Shown piece after piece: positions 10,518 to 25,200 of a stretch of 64,000 bases of DNA. The DNA is taken from assembly GCA_903813345.2 (NCBI GenBank), contig CAIIXF020000010.1, forward strand, positions 36,507,425 to 36,571,424, written 5' to 3'. The notes under the pieces were generated by a model that saw only the letters and a list, made by a program, of their open reading frames with translations, did no database searches and was not told where the DNA came from. The position numbers and the translations under genes were made by a program. This DNA is from Owenia fusiformis (lineage: Eukaryota > Annelida > Polychaeta > Sabellida > Oweniidae). How positions within the stretch are numbered: position 1 is the stretch's first letter; every line of letters starts with the position of its first letter.

Positions 10518-11101
10518 AAGGATGTATCCGTACTCTGCCTGGGTTATTGATTGATGTTGTATTATAAAAGAAGGATTATGAGGAGGGAATTTTTGTTTGT
10601 TTGTTATTCTACAAAGGATTAGAAGGGATCAAGATGAGCTAAATGTGAGTCGTGGGAGTGTATTTAGAAAAAAATGTGACAATTTATCTATATTTTTAGC
10701 TCTATCCTTCCTTGTCATGCATATTTCTTCACAATAATCCCATGACAACGAATTTGGACATTTTAGCATTTTAACTTTTCGAAAACTTCAACGTTTGATC
10801 AGATAAGCCTATCTAAATTCTTTTTTTCAGAAAAAGTGAAGATTTAAAAAAAATTTGGGGAAAGATGGCTTCTCATTGTTTTGTATCATTCAACCCTCTC
10901 ATTCCCTTCTAATTTCTTTAAAGAGAGCTAATTTGTTTGATTCAATTATTTTTTCAGCAAAATATATTTTGAGGATTGCTTGTACCATTTCAAATTGTTT
11001 GTCCCTTCTAATTCCTTTAAGATGTAATTTGTTATAAGGCAACTTTGTCAACGTGAAGTGTGTACTTGTAAAGTTGATAGTTTATATATTGCCAAAATGT
11101 A

Positions 11102-11107
11102 AATAAA
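11102..11107 (+). promoter_or_regulatory. Candidate poly(A) signal of SUB1
   Basis: AATAAA about 1.2 kb after the SUB1 stop codon, followed by T- and GT-rich sequence. Would give a long 3' untranslated region, as in other animal SUB1 genes. Not proven. Confidence 0.4.
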
Positions 11108-11977
11108 GTAGCTATGTGTTTTGTAAGAATGTGTTTTGAACATTATTTCGTCCAAGGATTTTTGAAACATGGATAAGTTACACTAGTGTGAAAGAAAATA
11201 TTGTTTCCCAGTGAATATTGATAGATGACATGAACATCCAGTTGATAATTGTCTACCCTAAGCTATAAGTGATAATGCCTGATGCGTAATTAATATTAAT
11301 TATCAAAATCAAAATATCGGAGAAGGGCCTTGAGAGGGCATTGATGTTTAGGTTGATCATTCAAAGGGCATTGATGTATAGGTTGATCATTCAACGTGTT
11401 CCTTTTGAAAATATACATGTACATATATGCCATTACTGTGAAATCTTATCATAACATTACCCCTAAAAATCCTTTGTATTATAAAGTGCTACCTAGAGCG
11501 AGAGGGAGAGAGGTGGAGGGAGAGGAAAGGAGAGGGAGCGAGAGTGCCAATAGGACGCCACTTAGAAGAAATCATTTTCGGAAATCTTTGTTTAACAGAC
11601 AACAAAATTGATATTATGAAAATAAATGACAAGAATCTGCAATGTTTTACCCTCAAGAAAACATTTTTAAATCTTATCATTTATTACGTGTCTAGTCAAT
11701 GGCCATACATGTGAAACACGATTTTCACCAATAAGTACGAATATAAAATCCTGTCGGCACAGTTTAAAAACTAATCAATTAAATATAAGTACATAGCTGA
11801 ATATTTGTGGCAATTTAATCCATGTTCTGTCATGTTCCATCAAATTCTAATGGAATCGACATTTACGGTAGCAACAATACGTGAACCATCAATCAGATAT
11901 GTCAGGCATTAACATAATCCTATTTTTTCAAGTTAAATCAATTTGTTGACTTTTTGTGGTTTGAGATTAACTTAGCC

Positions 11978-12419
11978 CACTTCCCCCGAACTCCCATGCA
12001 GTGTCTCGGTATAGACACTGCGGCGGGCAGACGAAGAAAATCCCCAAAATTTGGGGAAAATAGTTCCCTTTTTCATCATATATGTGGTCAATTTTCACAC
12101 AACTTATAAAATATGTATTCATAAATGTTCCCCAAACATTATTTTGCCAAAATATTTCAAAATTATTGAAATATGAGAAGAAATCACCGCGGAAGGAATT
12201 CTGAGTAAAAGTTGTGTTGATAATAGTTTACCGCACGTGTTGTTTATCAGTTAATACGCGCAATTCAACCAATGAAATTGTCTAAATTTAACAATCACGC
12301 GACCTGAGCATGGGACTAGAACCAATCACGTCAGTTGTTTATTAGAAGTTACCATGCTTACGGTGAGATACCTGCCCGCCGCAGTGATATTATCACTGCA
12401 CGGGAGTTCGCACTTCCCC
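11978..12419. mobile_element. Inverted-repeat element with a hairpin inside each end
   Basis: Left end 11978-12030 and right end 12372-12419 are about 50-bp inverted repeats sharing GAACTCCCATGCAGTG (GAACTCCCGTGCAGTG at the right end, complement strand) and CACTGCGGCGGGCAG. Each end also folds on itself: GCAGTGTCTCGGTATAGACACTGC at the left is a hairpin, and GCAGTGATATTATCACTGC is one at the right. Loop sequences differ while stems are kept. There is no reading frame in the 340-bp centre. Superfamily unknown. Confidence 0.75.
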
Positions 12420-12719
12420 TTGGTACAGACCCAATGCATCATGGGATATGAAGAAAACGTTTATTATCAGAAATATAACGTTTGTGATTATATATAATTT
12501 GTGAGATTTTTAGTTTTTATCCAATGGTTTTTACCATGTTGGATTCCCCTATCGACTACATCGAGTGTTTGAGCACTTTCTCTGATACCATTAGCGATAG
12601 TTGTTAACAGCCGATGCTACTTGACTTTGAGGTGTCCCTTGAAGTTAAGTACCACCAACTACCTTGTACAAACCCCTTGCTAAATAACAATATTTCGCAA
12701 AAAATTCCAGTTTTCAGTC

Positions 12720-12900
12720 AGTGGCATGAACAAGCCAAATGGTTACGATTTCTTATGAATTTTTTAAAAATCGATGTTACTTCCTTCAAAATTGAGCTAG
12801 AAGCTTCAAATTAAAAGCATTTTAAAGCTCATTTCTTCCTCTTTCTCATGGTGTATTTTTTTATGGAGGGAGCCATCGCACCCCACGGGCTACGCTTATG
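12720..12900. repeat. Copy of dispersed repeat R2
   Basis: Contains TTGAGCTAGAAGCTTCAAAT and AAAGCATTTTAAAGCTC, ending in ACCCCACGGGCTACGC. Matches 8057-8215 and 54345-54575. Confidence 0.65.
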
Positions 12901-15900
12901 GCAGCGATAGCTAGGAATATCTTAAAAAGGCCCAACGAAGCTGTCACATCAGCCGCGTGGACCCACCGTTCACCACTGATAATAATTTTGCGCATTAATT
13001 TTTTAATTAGTTTTGGTATTTGGTGTGAGGGGGATATCTTGCAGTGGTGTACATGTACCTACATGTACGCAAAGTACGCGCGTGCGTTACAGGAAAATAA
13101 GATTTCCAGATGTATTTACCTTTCCAAGATAGTCACCGAAGTCTGAAGAACTAGAGGAAGTCCAAAATCTTATCCCGAGTAGGAATTTAGCAGAACATAT
13201 TTGAAACGACATTGTTGCATTAAGGTGTTATATTTAATGAATATTCCATCCCGCATTCTGAATTCACGATGGAAGCATATATTCAACAACTATGATATAC
13301 AAGATGGAGAAATGTACATGTCAAAATGAAAGATTACATGAACGTTACGTGCTTCTATTTCCTAAAGGAGGCCAAAAATAACATATAGCATCCTTTCTAT
13401 CCCCCCTCCCCGACTACGCACATTCTTATTGTAAATAAATAACAACGGAGTCAGAGAACTTGAATACAATACTGTACCCATTTGATTTAATTTATTGTAT
13501 CTACCCATTTGATTTAATTTATTGTATCTACCCATTTGATTTAATTTATCATATCGCCACCAATAAGTGATGACAAACTTTAAAGCCATCGTTTTTGTTA
13601 CAGTGTAAAGGATCTTACTCCTCATTGGACCATATTTATTTTTTAAGTTTGGTTTGATGTCGGCGTTTTTATAGGTTGTATTTGCAACTTTTTGCAATTA
13701 ATTGTTATTCCGTATCATTTATGATTTCATAATGTCCTCAATGACTTTATATTGTGTGTGTTTTTGTTACATTACAATGTTAGCATTTTGCATGTTTTGT
13801 AACCACCATAAGTGGAGTCTTAAAATAATTTTATGTTCACAGTAACCATGGATCATGTTCAGAATTTTTTGAACTGATCGTGTACTTTAAGTATCGGACA
13901 GGGGTTAGCTGAGGAGGGACATGACGTCATTTAAAAGAACTGAACCCAAATATGAACCCGGAGGACGAACGTTTCGAAAAAGCCCCCCTGGCCCCTGGGT
14001 CCATACTAACAAATTGAATTCTAGCTGACATTAGTACAATATTGTAACGTTAGAACTGACATTCAAGAATTTCGATTTTGGACTTTGTCATCATTGGACA
14101 ATTGCCTTCATCATACACAGTGGCTGAAATGAGGAGCCCGCATGGGACCCAATGAAATGTTGGGCCCCAAATCTGCTTTTCCTCACATAAATGGGCAACG
14201 GAATATACTGGGAATTATTTTTTAATTTGGGGGTTAATTTTCAAGAAATTTGACCAACCATTTCAAAATTTAAGCCCAAATATTAAGGACGGAAATTGTT
14301 GACCCCCCTCCCATCTTGATTTTGGGAACCGCACTTGTCGTATGACGTTCTTTTTCTACATTCGAAGACTTTAAAATCGAGTTAATTTACACCAATATTA
14401 GTAAAATGGCAAACGTATATTGTGTCATCAAAATAGGAAAATACTGTTCCTCAATTTGATTCGAGGATCTACAGATGCAAAAGCCCACACGCACCAAGAT
14501 CTGATCATATTTGGGATATGCTGGGTAATATAATTTACAAGATGGTCATATCGCTCTTCGTATCAAGCACGATATTTGCCACTGAGTGTCTCCATATGTA
14601 AACTATTTTTATTCAATTTTCTATTAATAAACTTTCTAAATATAAAAAGTGCAACGTTCAGTGGTACGTGTTTGTAAACATGGAGCCATTACACAAATTC
14701 TAAGACATGAATTGTATAAATTAGATAAATATTGACAAAGTGAGTAACATTTTAGGGGAAAGGTATACTTATATGAGCAATTCTCGACAAAACTAGTCTT
14801 GTATCAAACTCGTGTACCCCCTTGCACTACAAACACACTTTTTAAGGGTGGGGGGGGGGCAGACCCGGCAGAGGCTCGACGACCTGACACGACAACATTC
14901 CCATTTCCTATAATAAACACCAAATTGACAGGTGTACTAGGTTAGATCCCATCAACAAACATAATGTGGATTGTTTAAAAGACATTAATGAATTATGGAT
15001 TCGTCCAATAGATTTATGCATTTATGTTTTCGTACTCGGATTTCCTTACGATTTGATATTTTTTTAGTAGACTTTATACAAAATATTTTCAGCATTCATT
15101 TGTGAATTCCTATGGTATTGGTTTCGTCAGCGTTTTCGTTCCTTCGTTTTGTCTTAGAAGATTTTTATTCTTTTTTCGCTATTGCTGAAAATTTTTAATC
15201 CATTTTCATAAATGAGAATTGGCTTCCTTAGCCTTCAAAAATGAAGATTTAGTAATGCACAAATTCACTCTACTATACCTAACCCCTAGAAATGTCCAAT
15301 TGTATTGTTTAGTATATTTTTGAAAGTACCTTATTAACATCTAACAGTCTTCCGATAAACCATTCACAAGGAACAAACAAATAAAAGCAAATAACATAAT
15401 CATTACTACTAAGCAAAATGTGTTGCTTATGAACACTAAATGCAAGGTATAGTGGAGTGATTATTCTCAAAATGAATGTGTTTAAAACTTGTGCATGAGA
15501 TGTGTTTCAGAATAAATTAAAATGCTTGTGGTTAATCCTTACAAAATATTCAATCTTCCTGTTTGATTCTACTTCACCTGAAAATATTTCGCAACAAAAA
15601 CGCTTACATTATTAAACATTTCTACGGTTTCGATAATGTCATTAGTTGTTACGCGCTTGTAATTTTATTTTGTATATTTTTAACGCATTCACTTTAAAAA
15701 CGGGAAGTGTTATATTTTAGGTTTGAAATGTAAAACAAAACGTGATTTAATAGTTTCAGTCTGGGGAATAAGACATAATTCAAACCATCCAGATGATTAA
15801 GGGGTAGCATTAAGGGCACCTATGTTGTTAAATTTAACTTTAAACGAGCTTACATTAAACAATATAGCTAAGCAATCTACAAAATTACTTTGGCCACTTA

Positions 15901-16128
15901 GTATAAAAAGGAAATTAACTTAAAGAATTAGCCAATCAAGTGCGTGTGATTCATTGAATATAATCGACGGCATTATTCGGATGAAAAGTTTGAGAATTAA
16001 TTTTAAGATTTTTAAACATCGTTTTTGTAATAGTGAAAATAGAATAAAATTATTATAAATAAAAACTTGACAAAAACGCAAATAACAAAACGATTTCAAA
16101 TTTCGATTATCAAAGTAAATAATAAAAA
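12901..16128. other. Intergenic DNA between SUB1 and the SLC22 gene; no gene recognised
   Basis: AT-rich with frequent stops on both strands. Apart from the 27-bp repeat and a poly-G run near 14850, nothing could be identified. The stretch before 16129 should contain the promoter for first exon 1a; a TATAAAT sits at 16054-16060, about 70 bp before the ATG, but in such AT-rich DNA this is weak evidence. Confidence 0.5.
13475..13560. repeat. 27-bp tandem repeat, three copies
   Basis: The unit TACCCATTTGATTTAATTTA plus TTGTATC is repeated three times with almost no change. Too few copies to be more than a local duplication. Confidence 0.85.
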
Positions 16129-16255
16129 ATGGAGTTAGACGAGGCTTTGATGAAATTGGGAAAATTTGGCAAATGGCAAATGCAAATGTGGATCATCATT
16201 TGTATCAGTTTTAATTGGACGTACGCCTGGCATTTCTTTGCAATCGTCTTTATTG
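16129..16255 (+). CDS. SLC22 gene alternative first coding exon 1a
   Basis: 127 nt, ATG to donor GTGAGT, phase 1. Encodes 42 residues beginning MELDEALMKLGKFGKWQMQM and covering the first membrane helix (WIIICISFNWTYAWHFF). It joins in frame to exon 24245. About 30 of 42 residues equal those of exon 1b by hand count. Using it requires an intron of about 8 kb that skips 1b and a separate promoter. Confidence 0.8.
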
Positions 16256-19200
16256 GTGAGTATATATTTTATTTATCTACTAGCATGAAAAGATGCATCA
16301 AAAACACTTGCGTATGATTTATTAAAGCAATAATTATGTAAAGGAATAAGTAGAGATACAAAGTGTAAAATATTTGAAGCAATTTTTTTCTATAGAAGAT
16401 TTTTAGTATTTTTTTAGAAAAGAATTGAGATATGATCAAACATAGAACTGAAGGATATGCGCCAAAATTCATAATAATTGATTAAGAAATTTTGTGGCAG
16501 ATAAACCTAGCAATCTAAAGGGTTATCCTAAAATAAAGTCGGGGTGTTGGATTTCTGAAGACCAGGAATGAAGCGTTTCCTAAAACTGTAAGTTTGAATT
16601 GAGGCTTTTCATATTGAAATCTCGTTAAAGTCTCGTTTTAATTCGAGGGTCACAATTTTAATGTTAAATCACAATCCACATGTCAACAAGGTCATAGTCA
16701 CATGCCAATGGATTTCACATGAATCCAAATGGAAACATTTGAAAAGGTGATTTTCTGCATGGAGTCTCTGTATACTTGTAATGGTATTCTAGCCCTACCA
16801 ACTCTCACACTGCCATCTATTGATCCTTCTCTATATATATCTGTATAGAAAATGGTCAATTTAACAAGAAGGATGTGGATGGTGGGTTGAATTTAAAAGA
16901 ACTCTTCTGTTTCACCAGACCTCAGTATTGCTGAGACTTGAAGAAAACTTTTTTTAAGAAATCTCAATATTCAATATTTAAACAAGTGTGGGGGGAGATT
17001 TCTTTCAAAATCGTGCAATCTTTCAGTTTTTGAGCATTTTCAAGTGATTTTTGGCCAAAATGTTTTGGTCACATTTGAATCCCCGACATTTTTAAAAACT
17101 GAACTCCCACTTGGCAAAAAGCTCGCCACGTTCCTGACACTCGCAAAAGTTTACCAATTTTAAATGAATACCGTACACCTCTCCATTGAAAGATTGGCAA
17201 TCCGTCAGATTTAAAGCCCGTTTACACATGCTATGCAAATTTTGCATACAATGATATTTAAAATTTGATGGAGTTTTTAAAAGCACACAGCATACATGTA
17301 TACGAGTATACGAGTTTCACCTCTTTAACAAAATTGGAAAACTTAAAGTTAAATTTCAACTTTATTTGAGCCAAATAAATTAATCTTAAACTATGTATAC
17401 ATGTACTTCTCTATCATAATATGCAAATATCCTCATAAAATATAAAAATATTATATGCATTATTGAAATCATAATCATGAAAATAATATGAAAATCCTTA
17501 CAATTAAGCAAGTTTTCAATGAATAAATCGAGGTTGCCAGACTTTTGATTTGGAGGGTAGTGAACCAACTATTACAATCATGTATCAATTTTTATTGAGT
17601 CAATAGCTTTTCTAGAGTAAAGCTAATATAATGGAACTCCTTTAAAATAGACGTAATGTGATGCTGTCGAAGCTATTTAGTTACTGTAAACGACACGGAG
17701 TAATACGATAATGCTTAAAGCATCGGATAACAATAGCTTATCTCATCACCTAGGTGATCAGAAAAGGTACAATAATCTAAACTTATACATCGATACAGAT
17801 CTTGCATTTTGTCACGTTTTAAATATCAAATTTTGAAAAAATACGGATTCTGAAGTATGTACTTGAATAAAACAATCTTCTATTTGACGTCGCATTCTTT
17901 TAAACACATCTGGTTTCCTTCTTAGACTTCGACTTGATTTCTTTTTAACATTCCAACAAACGAGAGAATGCCAAATCAAATGTATATATACATCCGATTC
18001 CTCAATATTTCCACTTTTTGGTCATCCTTCGTATAAATATGATGATTCATGAACTGGAGATCAGAAGTGGGGCTTGAGACAGGCAATTAAAATTTGACGG
18101 GACTACACCCCCTGGAACCGTCAATCAAAATCCATCATCCATCTACCTATAGATTCATCTATGTTAAACCAGAGACATATTATAACATTATTTTATGTCT
18201 CTGGTTAAACACATGTGCAATGTAAGTGGCGACATGTATTGCTTGATTGAAAATTGACAGCATATTGATTGATGTGTCAAATGCATTGATGTGTCAAATG
18301 CATGCTCAAATTTAAAAATTAGCTTCGTCATTATTACTCAACTTGTCTGGAAAGGCAACTAATTTGACAATTTGATTTCTATGGCAAACACTTAGTTGTA
18401 AAACTTTTGAGTGCCCGGAGTGACATCTATCGGCAACATAACTTTTACGAAACTGACCATGATCATTATGATAAACCATGACATCTCATTTCTTCTCAGC
18501 CCTGAGATGTTTCAGGTGAAACAGAAAGAATAGATGCTATAAGTATCAGAATGATGATAACGAGCGTCGTCACTAGTCATTTATTAATATGCAGGCCCGT
18601 TACAAGGGGGGTTATAAAAATGTTGCCCAAAGTTGACAATTATTGCCCAAAATCACTTGCTCAAATGGTGAAAAAATTGTGTTATTGGTTTACCCTGTAA
18701 TAAATATATAAAAAGCAGGAAAACAATCAAATTACATAGAATATATGCTGACACCTTCTGCAAAATAGTTCAGCGCTTAAGTTGGGACGTGGGACATACA
18801 TGATATATAATCCTGTATGAAAGTAAACATTTGAACAGTAAGGTAACCGGATTGTTCATTTTATTCGGACTACCCTAACCCCAATACAGTCATTGACCAG
18901 GGTACTAAAACCCAGAGACAAAATACAAAGGTAAAGCGAATATATATTTTATTTTTTTCTCTTATTTGTCTAATCATTTAAAGCGTTCTCAAGGAGGTCG
19001 TAACGACGTCAATTTGTTTGTGTAATTACACTCGAAACCACAAACTTTTACTTTCAACTTTGACAACTTTTATTTACAGAACTGTAAACTTTGGATTGAT
19101 CGGCATGATAGAAGTCAATAATTAGTCTATATTCCCAGTGACAGTTTATATATAATCCTAAAATATTGTTTCGCACCTTTTGATTTTATGAATAGAGGAA

Positions 19201-22200
19201 GGAAATGGGTGTACGGACTTGAGGCATAACGTGCATCATGATAAACAGTGACATCTCATTTCTTCTCAGCCCTGATATTTCAGGTGAAAGATGTTACGAG
19301 TATCAGAATGCATAACGTACACAGAAAATGGCCCTGGTGACCCCAAATCTCCATATATATTATATACTCGTGTATCCCCGTATAACATGGGCTTAGCGCT
19401 ATTTTTCTAAGTAGTACGCCTCCACCACAAGAACAAGAGTTGGCTGAATAAAAAAACAAGCATTCAGGGGATTTGGCTGTATTTGGAGCGAATTTGCAAC
19501 CATCTGGTATGCCTGTGCATCTGCATATGACCTAAAATCATAGAATTAGAGGTGCTATGCAATAGTATACAACGTTATTGCAACACAAAACAATGCGATA
19601 CATTTGTAATATAACTAAATAATTAAAATATAATACAATACCATAAAAATGTGTATATGTCTATGTTTTTACTCCCATATCATTCCCAACATTCATTTTT
19701 CATTTTTAAATTCAAGTATCACACCCTGTTGTAGCCATGAATAAAATATTATGGTAGCGCATTCGCCTTAAAATGCAAAACAGAGTTTAAAAGAGAGAAA
19801 TAAGCGTGAAATAGAGCAATTTTTTTTATTTGACACTCTTAATTGTATGAAAACGTCAGAAAATTAGACATCTTATGCGTGATTTTAAAACAAGCCTAAG
19901 ACATTTTAAAAACTGTCGTAAATCTTGAACGCTCTAGATCTGATTTGGGAGATATGGTAGATTTTCAAGATAAAATCAATTTAATTGAACCAAGAATAAC
20001 TTTAATTGGATTATAAAAGAGTTTGTACCGATTAAAAGTCAACCATAACCCAAGAGAAACAACAGCGTGAACTTTTTAAAACCGATTGAAAAAAACTAAA
20101 AAAAAACTGAAAAATCTTATGAGAACAAATAAAAAATCTAAATATTAAAAATAGCCCATTAGATTTGGAAAACACGATAAATTCTGGAAAAACACACCTT
20201 CAAGATCAGTTATGGAATTAGAAGAGGCTCTATTGCGGTTAGGGAAATATGGAAAATGGCAGATTTCAATGTGGGCGTTGATATGCGTTAGTTACAACTG
20301 GCCTTACGCGTGGCATTTTTTCGCAATAGTTTTCATGGGTAAGTTTGTAAAGCAGTAGATTCACTATCTCTAATTGTTTAAATGATCTTAAAACCTAAAA
20401 TATGAGTAACAAACTGTGAAATCTAGAAATGGACAAAATATTAGTATGTATTTCTCTTTAAGTCTGAAATTTAAAATTGGCAAAAAAATCATATTTTCTT
20501 TTTTTCTGCTGTTAACATGCTTTTAAGACCTCATGCAATGTTTAGAAAATATATTACCATTCGAGTTTCAACTTCGATGACTTTAATTTCTGTAAAATTA
20601 ATTCTGTCCTTTTCGAATCATTTGAAAATCATAGCTCCTCGATAACTTCAAAAAACGTTCCATCATTAAATGCATTTATTATATACCTCAAATGTATTCT
20701 AGATGCTCATTGGCTTATTCATGGTCACATGACATGGAATAGATGAACTAATTCCCTTCCCTGGAGAGTCCTAAATCCCTGCTTTCAGGGAAGATGAATT
20801 GTACTAATCACCAGTTAGGTCATGTGACCAGTCAATAGTACATTTTATCTTCCCCCAAATCTGAGATTATAGGAGTTGAAAGGTAAAATGCCTTTAAATG
20901 CCAATAAGAACCTGTGAACATTTGATATTGAAATGAAGACTTCTCATTTTGTTTTTGTTTACAGAGTACTTATCAGGTATATAATAAAACAAATAGTGAC
21001 TGCCACATTTTTGGGAAATAGTGTAAAAATTTTCCTCTCGGGAATATCCTGTCCACTGACTTGTTCCCTCGGCCTGCAGCCTCGGGAACATGTCAGTGGA
21101 CAGGATATTCCCTTGAGGAAAATATTTTGCACTATTTCCTTCAATGGCAGTCACTATTTGTACAATATTTACCTTAGTATGATTGTACTGGCATTCTCTC
21201 CTATATATACTTATAGTGCTAATATATCCGAGAGGTCATTTTGAATTGAAAGTAGGTCAATATATCACAGTTCATTTAACAATCTTAATCGTATTAAGAA
21301 AAAGAGGCCATTTGCATTAAAATGCCCATGAGAAAGAAGTGTGCTGGATGTATAGCACGAGAACTAATAGTAACGCTTTCTCTAATAGAATAGAGAGTGT
21401 ATATAAAATGTTGGACGCACTTTTAAAAAATCATTTCAGTATTTTTTAGTATTCTTATTTTCTGAGGAAGGAATTCAAAGCACCAGGTACAGCAAGGAAA
21501 ATGCGTTCAAACTGTCATATCTTTCACCATAAGTATTTTCTCAATTTGAAATATGAAATTTCTGATTATCAAAATATGATCACAAGGATAGTAAAAATAT
21601 CAATCAAACAGTTCGAAAAATAATTAATTGGGGCCCTAAATATGTCAACATTTTTCTTCAAAATGTTGAACCTATTTACTCAAAAGAGGATCTTCTTTTA
21701 TGATTTTTATTACATGAAAAGATTTTTCAACAAGGGGTATAAAACAAGGTCGCCCTTTTTGAAATGAAACCTTACATCTTTTAAAAAAGTGACAAGGTGG
21801 GGTCCTTATCCATAACTTTTCAGTGAGTTGGATTGATATTTTTGTAATCAGGGGGATTAACTAAAAGGAAAAAATATTGTTTCAATAAAAAACACTATAT
21901 TCCTGGTCAGAAAGTACCCATGGTAAAATATATGACTGTCCAAAATCACTTAGCAAACTATATCTGGTCCTTTCTGACCAAGCCTAGAAGTAATCGGAGT
22001 AATGTTTTTTATCAAGAGATTTTATTGCCATATATCATTATACATATCATAGTACATATCATACATGATGTAGTAATTATAGTTTGTAAACATGGTTTAT
22101 ACACAGTTATATATTAGATGAAAAATAATAAAGAAAGTATCTGCATAAATATATATACATATATACATTGGGGTTTGGGGGGCTGCTGTCTCTGCTTATG

Positions 22201-25200
22201 GGGTCCTAGAAACAAAGATATAGTAATATGAGTTTGGAAAAGAGGTTCAAAAATAGGTATGACATGGAATACTGAGAGTTCAGAATTTAACTCTACCTGT
22301 TACTGTTCCTTTTAGTCCCTGTATTGTACACGGTAACCATAAACAGTGGTCGATAGATAGCAGATAGTTTTACCTCGTTTTCACGATTCCAGGGAATATT
22401 TGTGCCAAAAATATGTCTATATATAAGTTCTCTTTTCTAAGTCAAAAATATCATTCCAATCGTCTTCCATGAACAAACAAGGAATTAATATGACAAAATG
22501 TCACCACCTTGTTGCTCACAATATTATAAGTTCAATCTAAAGTCAGATTTAAATTTCTGAGAACTTGTAGATGATTTTAAAAATAAAAATTGGTCAATTT
22601 GAAGCAATCCTTTTTTGAGAAGGTCACTTAAGGTGAAATCTCAAATCTAAACTTGTAGATGCATTTCAAAAATTTCTCGATTTGAAGCAAGTTGAAAAAA
22701 GACCTTTTTGACCTTGAGAAGGTCAAATATTTTTTCGACCTTGAGAATGTCATTGAAGATCAAATCTATAGTCAGATTTGAACTTTTGAGAATTGCTAGA
22801 TGATTTTGAAAAAATTTGTCAATTTGAAGCAAGTTGAAAAATACCTATTTGAGCTTTTTTGACCTTGAGAAGGTCAATGAAGGTAAAAAACTTAAATATA
22901 AAGTCAGATTTGAACTTCTGATAACTTGTAGATGATTTGAAAAAACTGAAGTCAGTCTAAACAGTATTTGTTAAGTTATTGGAAGTTTTAAGAATTGTTA
23001 CAGACGCCAACCACTTTTTATGTCACCACTTTTTGGTAGTGACATAGAAACAGTAATGATTGGCAATAATTATAAGTTTGATAAATGGGACATGGCATTT
23101 AGTATTTTTTTGGCTACTAAATTTTATGGAACAAGTTCAATATGTTATCCATTGATCTAGGTCATGTATATGGAAAATAAGTTATATTGCATATAGATGT
23201 TAAAGAAATTATAATATTTTTATTAATAAGTTTATTGGTCTCTTGAACACATTTAAGGTACATCCAGATAGTCCAATAAAGCAAATAACAAATAAAACTT
23301 CCAAGTCATGCATGGCAAAACATAATAATCACAATCCGATTTAATAATCACTTAGTAGTACAAAATGCTTTAACATCAATTTAGTTTAAAAAAACTTAAA
23401 TGTAATTTTATGAACTCTTGTAAAATAATCACCAATTGTTTCATTGATCGTATCATCATGCGCTATCAAAGAGTATAAAAATAAACTATTTGTATTGAAA
23501 TGAGAATAGTTCTGATTTTAGACCACGTCGAACTGTAAAACGTCCTTTAATTTAAATAAATTTTACATGCTACAAGTACGTGTTTAAATAGAAATAAAGT
23601 GCAAAGTAAAACACATAATTAAATACAAACATTGCCAAGAGCACTTCACAGACCCGGGACGCTAACGTTCTATCGCTAGACACATTTCAATTTCTTACTT
23701 AAAATTGTTGCCCGGTCTTAAATAATTCAAATCTATTTTCAGATTCAAGGACTCTCCATGTCTATAATAAATCCTTAACAGAATGTTACGTTGGTTTTAA
23801 TTCTGTTCGATTTGATATCTACAAATTGTTTTTTTTCGATTCGTGTTTTAATTGTTATACGGTCTTAAATAGTTCAAATCTATTTAGAGATTCAAGAACT
23901 CTCGAAGTCGATATAAAATATTTTAAAATCACGATTTTTGTCGTATCCATCAATCACCTATCATATCGAAAATAGGTTCATCGTACAATAGATTTGTATT
24001 GTATGTTTAACAACTCAAATGATATTCGTGAATCTTTTTGTCGATTCGACCGCTATGTATTTATCAAATCAAATAGCATTGTTTATCTTCAAAAACGTAC
24101 ATATTGGAGGTTGATGATTCTATATGACAGATTTTTTGATTTTATTGAATGTTTCTCCTTTACAGGTCCTTGTAATGAAAAGCCACCCATTTATTCTAAA
24201 AAGTGGAGGAACAAACCCATAATTTGATATTTTTATACTTCTAGGTGAGATCCCAAATGAGTTTTATTGTAAGTTTAACGATACCGTCCAAAGCCTAAAT
24301 GACACCATCCCCCGGGTTGACCTCGGTGACGGCCTCTCGGGGTGGGCCCAATGTGAAAAGTTCATATATCCCGGGGATTACACTGATCGAAACACTACAC
24401 AGTGCGACAACGGGTATAGTTACAATAAACCCCGGGAAGAGTTGGAGACAATGGTCACAGAGGTCAGTTGAATATATCTAAAAATATCAAAAATATTTAT
24501 ATAATGCTACAAAAGTATGCGAAAAGTAATAATGATAAATTAGGATTACATGAATATCTAAATACTACATTTATAGGAACTGGAGATTTCACTTGCTTGT
24601 ACGATTAGAAAACATATTATAATGCTAACTGTTTTTGCTAATTATTTTTTTTATTAAAAAACTAGTCATACGCCAATACTGATTAAAGGCCGAGTTCCGG
24701 GAAATATTAACACAATTGAACATGTTGAACAACTAATATACATACTTTCTGTGGCTTGGTTGAATGGCTATTAATCCCAAGTTCCGATGTGCCTCATCAA
24801 GAAGACGATAGAGTGACAAAGATTATGTCAAGCGGGGTTTATAATTTTTGTGCAAATTTTCTTCTTGGATCGAAAAATTTCATTTTAATTCGATTAACTT
24901 ACGATAGGTGGCAAAAGGTCTAAAGGTAGGTCACGTGACACAAAACAACGAATCATATGACACGAAACAATGATTCATTCGCCAGATGGCGCAGTTAAAT
25001 GAGGTCAATTTTACGACAAACGAAAACCGTTTAGCTCAGCTTCAATTTTGCTCTCGCAGTCGAACGAAACTGACACTTCTTTCGTTGATATCTAGGTGAG
25101 TGATTTTTTCAGGCTCCGGTATTTTGACAAAAGTAAGTTCACGTCGTAGCCATTCTTAGGGGCAGGTTTGAGGCACCAACGATTTATTTTGAAGTTTTTC

